Positions 44,327 through 52,529 of a stretch of 64,000 nt of DNA are shown piece after piece. How positions within the stretch are numbered: position 1 is the first letter of the stretch; each line of letters begins with the position of its first letter. The DNA is from JADKAV01 sp963769435 (GTDB taxonomy: Bacteria; Actinomycetota; Actinomycetes; S36-B12; UBA10799): NCBI GenBank assembly GCA_963769435.1, contig CAVYLN010000002.1:1922001-1986000 (forward strand), given 5' to 3'. The translations under genes were made by a program, and so were the position numbers. The notes under the pieces are model-generated. The model saw nothing but the letters and a program-made list of their open reading frames with translations. It had not been told where the DNA came from and did not search any database.

Positions 44327-44381
44327 TTTTGTGAAGTTGTTGCTGTTTCAGGCCGCGAAAACCCGCAACTTCTTCACAAAA
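44327..44381. repeat. family C palindromic element, copy 2
   Basis: A 55-bp inverted repeat with arms beginning TTTTGTGAAGTTGTTGC and ending CTTCTTCACAAAA around CAGGCCGCG. Fifty-two of 55 bases match copy 1. It is 80 bp upstream of the serine hydrolase start. The remaining sequence of the 43990-44460 gap shows nothing else recognisable. Confidence 0.9.
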
Positions 44382-44460
44382 CGGCGTCGCGGCGGCCGGG
44401 TTGCACTGGTAGGTCCGCGGGGGTCTGGTGAGGAGCGGACGCCTGTGGCAGACTCCGCAA

Positions 44461-45645
44461 ATGAAGACGACGCGGGTTGTTGCCCTGGTGGCCATCGCTG
44501 TTGTGGGGTTGGGGGCGTGTTCGTCCGGAAGCGGCAGTGACACCTCCGCCTCGGGGTCGGCCAGTCCCAGCGCGGCCGTGGCGCTGCCCGAGGCCACCGG
44601 CGCCGAACTGCAGCAGGTCCTCGACGAACAACTGGCCAGTCCTGAGTTCGACGTGCCCGGTCTGATCGCGGGCGTGTGGTCGCCTGACGGCGAATGGATC
44701 GGATCCGCCGGCCAGGCCGGTCAGGACGACGCTCGTGCCCCGCAGCCCGATGACCTGACCCGGATCGGGAGCCTCTCCAAGCCGATGACGGTGACCCTGG
44801 TCCTGCAACTGGCCGAAGAGGGCAAGGTGTCGATGGATGACACGATCGGTGAGTACGTGAAGGGTATGCCCAACGGCGACACCGCGACGCTGACCGACCT
44901 CGCCGCGATGGTCAGCGGCATCCCGACGTACACCGCGAACGAAGAGTTCTTGGAGGCCTTCTCCACCGATCCCACGGCGGTGTTCACACCTGAGCAACTC
45001 GTCGACTACGTGCGCGACGACGAGCCGATGTTCAAGGCCGGCGAGGAGCAGTTCTACTCGAACACCAACACGGTACTTCTGGGGATGGTGGTCGAGGAGG
45101 TGACCGGCAAGCCCGTCGGAGACGTCATGCAGGAGAAGATCTTCGGTCCGCTGAACATGGCGAACAGCGTGTTCCCCGGTGAGTCCGCGGACATCGGCTC
45201 GCCCCACCTGTCGGGTATCACCGAGCAGGCGGACCCCGAGGGTGAGGTCAAGGATGCCACCGACTGGAACCCGTCGTGGGGCTTCACGGCCGGGGCGGTG
45301 ATCTCGAACCTCGAGGATCTGCACATCTGGGCGCGGGCACTGGGCACGGGTGAGGGCTTGATCGGCCCGGAGATGCAGAAGATGCGCATCGAATCGCTGA
45401 ACAGTGACATCCCCCCGAACGGCCCGGACGCCTCCTACGGTGTCGGGATCACGCAGCAGAAGGGCTGGCTGGGCCACACCGGCACCCTTCCCGGGTACAA
45501 CACCGACGCGGTGTACGACCCGACGACGGACACCACCATCGTGGTTCTCGCGAACAGCGACATCTCCGAGAAGCCGGGACGCGGTCCGGCGAACACCACG
45601 ACCGACAGGATCATCGAAGTTCTGCAGTCGGCCCAGACCGGCTGA
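44461..45645 (+). CDS. lipoprotein serine hydrolase, class C beta-lactamase/DD-peptidase fold
   Basis: A 394-residue exported lipoprotein (lipobox VVGLGAC, then a Ser/Gly-rich linker). The penicillin-recognising motifs are SxxK in RIGSLSKPMT, YxN in EEQFYSNTNTV, and HTG in GWLGHTGTLPGYN. Such proteins are D-amino-acid esterases, peptidases or lactamases; there is no evidence for drug resistance. ATG 44461 fits the signal peptide. It is convergent with the ABC permease with seven bases between the stops. Confidence 0.88.
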   Translation: MKTTRVVALVAIAVVGLGACSSGSGSDTSASGSASPSAAVALPEATGAELQQVLDEQLASPEFDVPGLIAGVWSPDGEWIGSAGQAGQDDARAPQPDDLTRIGSLSKPMTVTLVLQLAEEGKVSMDDTIGEYVKGMPNGDTATLTDLAAMVSGIPTYTANEEFLEAFSTDPTAVFTPEQLVDYVRDDEPMFKAGEEQFYSNTNTVLLGMVVEEVTGKPVGDVMQEKIFGPLNMANSVFPGESADIGSPHLSGITEQADPEGEVKDATDWNPSWGFTAGAVISNLEDLHIWARALGTGEGLIGPEMQKMRIESLNSDIPPNGPDASYGVGITQQKGWLGHTGTLPGYNTDAVYDPTTDTTIVVLANSDISEKPGRGPANTTTDRIIEVLQSAQTG

Positions 45646-45652
45646 GACGCCG

Positions 45653-46437
45653 CTACAAGGGCCCCGGTACGCGGTACAGGCGATCGGCCTCGTCGAAAAG
45701 CGCGCGCCGCGACAGGTAGGACGCGACGATGGCGCTGACGGATGCCGCCGCGAGCAGCATGTACATGACCACGATCTGGTAGCGCACGGCCACGATCGGT
45801 TCGACCCCGGCCAGGATCAGCCCGGTCATCGCGCCCGGTAGGGCGATCAGCCCGACCACCTTCGTGGAATCGATGGCCGGTAGCAGCGCCACGATCACGG
45901 CCCGCCGCATGTGCGGGGCCATGGCCTGCTCCGCCGTGAGTCCGAGCGCGAGGCGTGCTTCGATGTCGAGGCGCTGTTCCTGCGCGGTCTCGGTCAGGCG
46001 GCGCATCGTCAGGATGGCGGCCGTCATGGCACCGCTGACGACCATCCCCCCGACCGGCACCACCACGGACGGGACCGGCTCGATCACCCCGAGCGACGAG
46101 CAGGACTCCCACCGTGGTCGCGGTCCCGGTGCCGACGGCGATCCAGGCGATCGACCGGCTCCTCGGCAGCGACTTGGCCCGTCCGGCGGCGACGAAGCCG
46201 GCGACGACGACCATGCCGGTGACCCACGCCAGGCCGCCGAGCAGGCCCGCGCGGGTGAACAGGATCGTGAGGACGGTCCCCACGGCGACCAGTTGCACGA
46301 ACGCCCGCACGGCGGCCACCAGCAACTCGCGGGTCAGGCCCAGGCGGGCGCGCATGGACACGCCGATCGCGATGGCCACGAGCAGCACCGATGCGAGCAC
46401 GCCGAGCCAGTCCGGGATCTGCGGACTCGTGTGTCAT
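45653..46437 (-). CDS. ABC transporter permease, FetB/YbbM (UPF0014) family, two frameshifts
   Basis: Polytopic permease of the FetB group, which in E. coli forms an iron-export transporter with FetA. Helices include LASVLLVAIAIGVSM, VQLVAVGTVLTILF and VTGMVVVAGFVAAG. The signature VPVGGMVVSGAMTAAILTMR and the A(R/Q)LALGLTAEQAM loop come in another frame. The ATG at 46437 overlaps the ATPase stop. Frame changes lie near 46425 and 46100. The substrate may be a metal, but there is no metal-binding signature to prove it. Confidence 0.78.
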
Positions 46438-47105
46438 GACAGGTACCGCACGTCGCCGGGGCCGCCGCGTTCGACCAGTCGGCCCTGGTGCAGGACCAGC
46501 ACACTGGCGGCCAGGTCCACCACGCGATCCACGTCATGGCTGACCAGCACCACGGTCAGGCCGTCGGCGACCAGCGACTGGATGATGCGGTCGACTGCCT
46601 GCGCGGATCGATCGTCGAGTGCACTCGTCGGCTCGTCAAGCAGCAGGATCTCCGGATCGAGTGCCAGCGTGCGGGCCAGGGCCACACGCTGCTGCTCGCC
46701 GCCGGACAGGGTGGAGGTCGCCGCGTCGAGGCCCACGTCCGGCAGCGCGACCCGTTCGAGGAGCTGGAGCACTTGCTCGTCTTCCAGTTCCGGCCGTGCC
46801 ACGCGGATCTCCTCGCCGATCGTCTCCGAAAGCATCGTGGGGCGTTGCGCGACCAGACCGACCCGGCGTCGCAGCGCATGGACATCGTAGGAGTCCAAGG
46901 GCCGCCCGTCGAGCAGGATGCTGCCCGCCGTCGGTTCCTCGAAACGGTTGAGCAGGCGCAGGAACGTCGACTTTCCTGCGCCGCTGGATCCGACCACGGC
47001 GGTGGTCTGGCCCCAGTGGATGTGGTCGCTGACGCCGTCGAGGATGCGGTGACCGGCGCGTTCGAGCACGACGTCCTGGAAGGTGAACGCCTCCGCCGGG
47101 TCCAT
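46434..47105 (-). CDS. ABC transporter ATP-binding protein, FetA/YbbL-like
   Basis: A 223-residue ATPase. Walker A is VVGSSGAGKSTFLRLLNR, the Q-loop VGLVAQRP, signature LSGGEQQRVALAR, Walker B ILLLDEPTSALDD and H-loop VLVSHDVDR. It is coupled to the FetB-like permease by a 4-bp overlap. No substrate-binding protein is encoded nearby, consistent with an exporter. Confidence 0.9.
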   Translation of the reverse strand: MDPAEAFTFQDVVLERAGHRILDGVSDHIHWGQTTAVVGSSGAGKSTFLRLLNRFEEPTAGSILLDGRPLDSYDVHALRRRVGLVAQRPTMLSETIGEEIRVARPELEDEQVLQLLERVALPDVGLDAATSTLSGGEQQRVALARTLALDPEILLLDEPTSALDDRSAQAVDRIIQSLVADGLTVVLVSHDVDRVVDLAASVLVLHQGRLVERGGPGDVRYLS

Positions 47106-47270
47106 GCGCTCAGTGTCTCAGGAGCAGGTCGTAGGGGGATACCCACGAACCCAATCGCCACGCTCGCCCTTCTGGTGAACCCGCACCCGCCTATCGGCGA
47201 AGAACAGGCACATGAGGTGTCACTTGTTACCGATAGGGGCGTGCTGCTCCTGTTCTGACCCACGCCGCGC

Positions 47271-47968
47271 TCAGTCGGGCCAGACCCCGGTGTGTGTGGC
47301 GCCGTACGTCGGGTCGAACCCGACGCGGGTGTTGAGTTCGAGGATGATCGCGGGGACCATCGCCTGGACGATGTACTCGTAGTCGTCGGGGGTGCTGACC
47401 AAGCGCTGCAGCGTGAGAATCTTGCTGTCCCGGGAGCGTTCGATCCTCAGCGTCAGAAGATCGGCGCCGCTGGGGTCCTGGACGGTGGCTGTGACCGCTG
47501 CTCAGATCATGCTGCTTGGCCAGCATCCGCGCGCGGACTCTGCCGGCAAGTTCCAGGGAGATGTTGACGGTACTCATGGCAGCCGATCCCGTGCCACCCG
47601 ATCAGTCCGAGCTGCTGGTGGTCGCGCAAGATCAGAGTGCCGTGCAGGCTCTGCTTGACGGTCAGCCACGGGGTCTGCAGATCCCAGACCTGGGCGCTAC
47701 GCCCACCGAGGGCGAAGGGGCCGCGCACCACCCACCCGACCTGGGTGCCGGCCCCGTCCGTCACCGGCCACTGGTCGCCTCCACCGAGGACGTAGCGCAA
47801 CTGCCCGGATCGCAGTCCGAGGCCCGATGACTCCGGGGGCTGCGGCCAGGCGGGCGGATCGTCGGTGACCACGCCGGCGTCGGAGACGGACTCACTCCAC
47901 TGCTGGCCGTCCCAGTAGCGCATCTCATGTCGGCCCGTCGGATCCGGGTGCCAGGAGGCGTCCGCCAT
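47271..47968 (-). CDS. DUF2510 protein with scramblase/LURP-like C-terminal domain, two frameshifts
   Basis: The N-terminal DUF2510 motif ASWHPDPTGRHEMRYWDGQQ is followed by a beta-rich segment (QLRYVLGGGDQWPVTDGAGT, WDLQTPWLTVKQSLHG), then SLELAGRVRARMLAKQHD. The last segment, TVQDPSGADLLTLRIER through VGFDPTYGATHTGVWPD, occupies a third frame. The repeating strand pattern resembles phospholipid-scramblase/LURP-one folds. Frame changes fall near 47600 and 47500. The end at 47271 depends on restoring both. It is codirectional with the SDR gene upstream. Confidence 0.6.
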
Positions 47969-48071
47969 GGTTCCAGCCTACGCCGCGTTCGGGGGGCCGT
48001 GGAGGGCGTTGTTCGTCGCACGATGCGCGATGATGCTTGACCACCCCGGAGTGCAACCAGTGGTGACCGCC

Positions 48072-48767
48072 TCAGCCGAAGGCGCCGCTGGGCAGGTCCG
48101 ACTCGTCGCTGAGGATCGCGGAAACCACCCTGGCGGCCACGTCCTCCGGAGCCAGTCCCTGGGGTAGTCGCGGGGCCGATCCAGCGATGGGTCGGCCGGC
48201 GAGCCCGGTTTCCGTGTGTGGAGGCCGGGCATCGATCAGCCGGATCCGCGAACGGCGCAGTTCGCGTGCGGCGGCGCTGTCGTACGCGGTGAGCGCGGCC
48301 TTGGACGCCGAGTAGGCGGCCATCCCGGCAGTGGGCTGTTCGGCCACGACCGCGCTGAGATTGACGACGAACGGTGAGTGGCCGGCTGCCGCTGAGGCGG
48401 CCAGGTGTGGCAGCGCGACTTGGAGCAGGCGGATGGGCGCGATCGTGTTGATGAGGAAGAGGTCGAGGAGTACATCGTCGGGGACGTCGCCGACCTGCCC
48501 GAAAGCCACGACGCCCGAGGCGACGACGAGACCGTCGAGCCGACCGTGGGTTGAGAGGGCGACCGACACGGCGCTGCTGGCGGTGTCGGGGTCGCGCAGG
48601 TCGCCGGTGGCCAGGGCCGCGTCAAGACCGAGTGCCTCAAGGCGACCTGAGTCGCGGCCAAGCAGGGTGAGCTTGGCGCCGGCGGCAGCCAACTGCCTGC
48701 TGATGGGCGCTCCGAGCCCACCGGTGGCACCGACAACGAGAACGGAGCAGTCAGTCAGAGAGGTCAT
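48072..48767 (-). CDS. short-chain dehydrogenase/reductase
   Basis: Classical SDR of about 230 residues. The cofactor motif VVGATGGLGAPIS is near the N-terminus, LINTIAPIRLLQVALP forms the central helix, the catalytic serine is in VNLSAVVAEQ, and YxxxK is AAYSASKAAL. ATG 48767 is preferred over 48797 because the fold starts within 10 residues. The substrate is unknown. It belongs to the leftward gene run. Confidence 0.88.
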   Translation of the reverse strand: MTSLTDCSVLVVGATGGLGAPISRQLAAAGAKLTLLGRDSGRLEALGLDAALATGDLRDPDTASSAVSVALSTHGRLDGLVVASGVVAFGQVGDVPDDVLLDLFLINTIAPIRLLQVALPHLAASAAAGHSPFVVNLSAVVAEQPTAGMAAYSASKAALTAYDSAAARELRRSRIRLIDARPPHTETGLAGRPIAGSAPRLPQGLAPEDVAARVVSAILSDESDLPSGAFG

Positions 48768-48854
48768 GTCCGCACTATCCCAGCAGTGCTTGCGCACCGC
48801 CGCTTCAGACGCTGGTACGATGGACCGTCGCAGGTGGGTGTGAGGTGCGCCGGC

Positions 48855-49297
48855 TCACTTCGGCGCGAGGAGTCTGGCCATGCGGGTGATCGCGACGTCG
48901 AATCCCTTCCGGGCGGCAGCCGCAACGGGCTTGGCGAGGAACTGGGGCACACCGGGGACGCGGATGTCCTCGACCCAATCGAGGCGCGAGGTCGTTCTCA
49001 CCCGTTGATGTGACGCTGAGATGGACCAGCCCAGTGAGCAGGGGACCGATCTTCGTGATGAGGGCGGTCATCGCCGGTTGGTCGAGTTCATCGACGCGCA
49101 TGCGGTCCGGCAGGGCGAGCGGGCCGATTCCCGGTCGTCGCCACGAATTCGGTACCCGGTCCACCGTCACCGCGCAGGACCTCTACCCGGGTAAGGGGCA
49201 CCCACTGCGCGTGGCCCTTCCAGTCGATGAGTTCGCCGAAGACGACATCGGCGGGCAGGGGCAGGTCACGAGTGACTGTGAAGTGGACTTTCGCCAT
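48855..49297 (-). CDS. SRPBCC (polyketide cyclase/START-like) protein, two frameshifts
   Basis: A START-like helix-grip protein of about 147 residues in three frame segments. VHFTVTRDLPLPADVVFGEL and LIDWKGHAQWVPLTRVEVL begin it. MTALITKIGPLLTGLVHLSV lies in the middle, and FLAKPVAAAARKGFDVAITR ends it at a stop at 48855. Frame changes lie near 49130 and 48995. Such proteins bind small hydrophobic ligands. It stands just downstream of the Rieske gene. Confidence 0.7.
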
Positions 49298-49346
49298 ATC
49301 AGGGCTCTTCCGTTTCGATCGTTGAGGTGGGCAGTGAACCGTGTTC

Positions 49347-49727
49347 CTAGTCCTCGACCACGACCTGGCCGTCCCGCACCGACGCGGCCAGAACCGTCAG
49401 AGGGGCCGGCGACTTGCCCATCGCGATGAGTCGGCGCGACCATCTCGGGGCCGTGACGCCGGCGAAGCCGGGAGTCCAGTCGAGGTTCTCCCCGGAGCAG
49501 ACGTCAAAACGCGAGTTGTGCCACGGGCAGGTGATGACGCCGTCCTCATATCCACCCCGGGGGCCGCGACTGAGGCTGAGACCGGCATGTGGGCATCGGT
49601 CGCGCACGATACAGACCTCGTCAGGGCTGCGTGAAGAGCGAATCACCAGGTACGCGTCGCCGTCGATCGTGACCGGGGTTGGCTTGTCGAGGGGAAAATC
49701 CGTGAGCGGTCCGAGTCCGGTTGGCAT
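49347..49727 (-). CDS. Rieske [2Fe-2S] ferredoxin-like protein
   Basis: A 126-residue single-domain Rieske protein. The cluster ligands are CPHAG in VRDRCPHAGLSL and CPWHNSRFDVCSGEN, giving the Cys-X-His/Cys-X2-His set. It has no membrane helix, so it is probably a soluble electron carrier. ATG 49727 is the start. Together with the SRPBCC and SDR genes downstream it suggests a small oxidative pathway, but no oxygenase is present. Confidence 0.9.
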   Translation of the reverse strand: MPTGLGPLTDFPLDKPTPVTIDGDAYLVIRSSRSPDEVCIVRDRCPHAGLSLSRGPRGGYEDGVITCPWHNSRFDVCSGENLDWTPGFAGVTAPRWSRRLIAMGKSPAPLTVLAASVRDGQVVVED

Positions 49728-49870
49728 ATTTCGAGGCTACTCGCGGTCGATGTGCGCGCATCTTCTCGCCCCGAAGTGCGGCGCGCTCTCGGCCCTCAGG
49801 GGTCAGGTGCATCGTTCGGTGTCTGGGGCTGACCCGCCCGCGCCCCATCCCAGAACCCGCTATCAACACA

Positions 49871-49906
49871 CTCGCGACCGGCCGGTAGGTCCCGGCCGGT
49901 CGCGAG
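49871..49906 (-). terminator. strong hairpin terminator after the PrsW-like gene
   Basis: Perfect 15-bp arms (CTCGCGACCGGCCGG at 49871-49885 and its complement at 49892-49906) enclose TAGGTC. It lies five bases beyond the leftward gene's stop codon, where transcription should end. The stretch between it and the Rieske start (49728-49870) probably holds that gene's promoter. Confidence 0.75.
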
Positions 49907-49911
49907 TTCCG

Positions 49912-50991
49912 TCATGCAGAGGCATCAACCGGTGCGGCGTGCTCCTTGTGCACTCCCCACTGCTTGAGCGTCGGCCGCCAGTGCGGTGCGTTCGTCCCCA
50001 CGGCGTCCGGTGGTACCAGTTCGCGAGCCGCGTGCCGCAGCAGCAGGAAGATGATCACGCTCCAGACCAGTCCGAAGAGGAAGGCGACGGCGCCGGACGC
50101 GAGGGCCTCGCCCACGTTGGGTATGGCCTGTTGGGTCAGTTGGCTTCCGTGGACCACGCCGGAGAGCGCGCCGTCGTGGATCGAGTGGATCGCCATCGCG
50201 ACCACCCATGCGCCGACTCCGACGGCGGTGAAGGCTTTGCCCGCCCGCCAGGCGGCAAGCCAGATCACGGCTGCGGCGAAGGCGGTGAGGAACGGGTGCA
50301 GAAGTTCGCCGACGGGCCGTTCGAGAGCCATCGTCAGGGGAAGCCACTGCTGTGGGTCCGCGGTGTACTCGGCCGCTTCTACCGCCCCGAACACGATGCC
50401 GCTGAACATGACCATCATGAATCCGGCACGCGGGTCCTTGAACATCCGGCCACCGAAAACCAGCAGCAGGAAGGGGACCGCGAGTTTGCAGGTCTCCTCG
50501 ATCGGACCGGCGAACCATAGATCGAACCCGACCGGCAGTTTCAACCGCGGTTCCAGTCCGCCCTCGAGGAAGGAGGCCACGGAGACCGCTACCAGGCCGG
50601 AGCCCAGTCCCCACCACATCAGCACTCGTCGTCCCTCGACCTGGGCGAAGTGCTCGTGGCGGTCGAGCAGGTACACGACGCCGGCCATGAACACCACCAT
50701 GGCCGCGACCACGAGGCCCCAGCCCGGCCACGCCCGCTTGGTCCCCATCACGACGAACGCGGCGCCGACCACCAGCAGGTTGCCCACCACCATGAACCAG
50801 AACCATCGGTGCCCGAGGAAGGCGAAGGGGTGGTGGTGCCACTTGGGTGGCGCCTCGACGTCGGGGTCCGACTTCTTCTGGCCCGTCCATGCGTGGCCGT
50901 CCCACTTGGCCGCGGCGCCCTCGGTGCCGAACGGGTACCACCCTCCTGTCGTCCCGCTGTCTTCCGTGACAGGGTGCGCTGCGGTTGTCAT
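49912..50991 (-). CDS. PrsW-family intramembrane protease-like protein with N-terminal DUF2510-type motif
   Basis: A 359-residue membrane protein. The N-terminus carries a DUF2510-like GGWYPFGTEGAAAKWDGHAW. Eight or so helices follow. The PrsW signature is the glutamate pair in AGPIEETCKLAVPF, with later histidines in LLHPFLTAF and AIHSIHDGALSG as possible zinc ligands. PrsW in Bacillus cuts an anti-sigma factor; the substrate here is unknown. ATG 50991 is the start. Confidence 0.82.
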   Translation of the reverse strand: MTTAAHPVTEDSGTTGGWYPFGTEGAAAKWDGHAWTGQKKSDPDVEAPPKWHHHPFAFLGHRWFWFMVVGNLLVVGAAFVVMGTKRAWPGWGLVVAAMVVFMAGVVYLLDRHEHFAQVEGRRVLMWWGLGSGLVAVSVASFLEGGLEPRLKLPVGFDLWFAGPIEETCKLAVPFLLLVFGGRMFKDPRAGFMMVMFSGIVFGAVEAAEYTADPQQWLPLTMALERPVGELLHPFLTAFAAAVIWLAAWRAGKAFTAVGVGAWVVAMAIHSIHDGALSGVVHGSQLTQQAIPNVGEALASGAVAFLFGLVWSVIIFLLLRHAARELVPPDAVGTNAPHWRPTLKQWGVHKEHAAPVDASA

Positions 50992-51138
50992 GGTCCACCT
51001 CCGTGTTGGTCTGCATCGCGGATATCGGCCGAAATCGTGCGGGGCATTAGGGAGGGCCCTGGAGCCACGCAACGGTGCGTGGCAAGGGTGCGCCTGCCCG
51101 TCCTGCCGCTGCCGCGTGGGCGGGCGAACGAATAGCCT

Positions 51139-52407
51139 GTGTGGGTGTCGGCGGACCTTGAGCACCTGATCGGCGTGGATGTCCCCGCCGTGCAGCGGCG
51201 GACGGTCACCACGCTTTCGGTGGCGCAGGTGCTCAGTGGCGTGGCGGTGGCCGGTTCGTTGCCGGCCGGTGCCCTCATCGCGGCGTCGCTGGCCGACGAG
51301 TGGGCTGCCGGGCTGGCGCAGACGGCAGGTGTGTTGGGCGCGGCGCTGCTTGCCTTGCCGCTGGCGAGGATCGCCCTGACCCGGGGGCGTCGGGTAGCCC
51401 TGTCCAGTGGGTATGCGGTGGGGTCGCTGGGGGCGTTCATCGTCGTCATCGGTGGGGTGAGCCGCCTGCTTTGGCTGGTCCTGATCGGATGTTTGTTGTT
51501 GGGTGTTTCCACCGCGGCCGGGTACCAGGGCAGGTACGCGGCGACCGACCTCGCCGCTCCCGAACACCGGGGGCGTGCCCTGTCGATCGTGGTGTGGGCT
51601 GGCACGGTGGGTGCGGTCGTGGGCCCCAATCTGCTGCAGTACTCCGGCGCCATGGCCCTATCGGTCGGACTGCCGCAACTGACTGGACCCTTCGTGCTCG
51701 CCGCGGTCGTGCTGGTGGCGGCATCGTTGGCTCTGTTGCTGCGACTGCGGCCGGACCCATATCTGCTCGCCCGGGCGCTGGCGCACGCGGAATCGGGGCC
51801 ACGCGACCACCCGAAGTTGCGTGACGGGCTCGAGCACCTGCGCCAGCACCGCCCCGCCCTGCTGGGTATCACCGCCGTCTCGATAGGGCATGTCGCCATG
51901 GTGATGGTGATGGTGATGACCCCCGTTCACATGGCGCACGTGGACGTCTCGCTGCGACTCATCGGACTGGTGATCAGCGTCCACGTCCTCGGGATGTTCG
52001 CCTTCTCGCCGGTGGTCGGTTGGGCTGTGGACCGGTTCGGCCGCACGCCGATCATCGTGCTCGGCGCCTTGATCCTGCTGATCTCGTGTGGCGTGAGCGG
52101 CGTGGCACCGGCCGACGACGTGCTGTTCCTTGGTATCGGGCTGTTCCTGCTGGGTCTCGGTTGGTCGTGCACGCTGATCGCCGGCTCGACCCTGCTCACT
52201 GATGCGGTCGATCCCGCGGAGAGGCCGTCGGTGCAGGGGTTGTCGGACTTGTCGATGAACGTCGCCGGGGCGGTCGGTGGTGCGATTGCCGGGGCGATCG
52301 TGCTCTGGTCCTCGTACGCGGTGCTGTGTGCGGTTGCGGCGGTCCCGGTCGTCGCACTGCTCTTTCTGGTCGCCATGCCGACGATGCGGCGCCCGGTGGA
52401 GGTGTGA
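51139..52407 (+). CDS. major facilitator superfamily transporter
   Basis: Twelve-helix MFS exporter-like protein of about 420 residues. The loop 2-3 motif is degenerate (ARIALTRGRRVALSSGYAVG). DLAAPEHRGRALSIVVWAGT and VGWAVDRFGRTPIIVLGALI are typical of drug or metabolite efflux members. A GTG at 51139 or 51145 starts it. It is divergent from the PrsW-like gene. The substrate is unknown. Confidence 0.85.
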   Translation: MWVSADLEHLIGVDVPAVQRRTVTTLSVAQVLSGVAVAGSLPAGALIAASLADEWAAGLAQTAGVLGAALLALPLARIALTRGRRVALSSGYAVGSLGAFIVVIGGVSRLLWLVLIGCLLLGVSTAAGYQGRYAATDLAAPEHRGRALSIVVWAGTVGAVVGPNLLQYSGAMALSVGLPQLTGPFVLAAVVLVAASLALLLRLRPDPYLLARALAHAESGPRDHPKLRDGLEHLRQHRPALLGITAVSIGHVAMVMVMVMTPVHMAHVDVSLRLIGLVISVHVLGMFAFSPVVGWAVDRFGRTPIIVLGALILLISCGVSGVAPADDVLFLGIGLFLLGLGWSCTLIAGSTLLTDAVDPAERPSVQGLSDLSMNVAGAVGGAIAGAIVLWSSYAVLCAVAAVPVVALLFLVAMPTMRRPVEV

Positions 52408-52529
52408 CGCTGTCGCATCCGGCGGCGGTCGGGCGATTCGGAGGTGCTTGCGGCGCCGGGCTATCCTTGATCATTCTGCGCTGCTGATCGGGCCAACGAC
52501 CGGCAGCGCAGCGAACCAGAAGGTGGCTC

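Noticed and set aside
44461..45645. Reading the class C-type hydrolase as an antibiotic-resistance beta-lactamase
   Set aside because: The fold motifs are shared by many esterases and peptidases; there is no close resemblance to known lactamases and no mobile context.
47106..47270. Small rightward ORF in the gap after the ABC ATPase start
   Set aside because: No ribosome-binding site, no homology-like features, and the region is more likely the promoter of the leftward ABC transporter genes.
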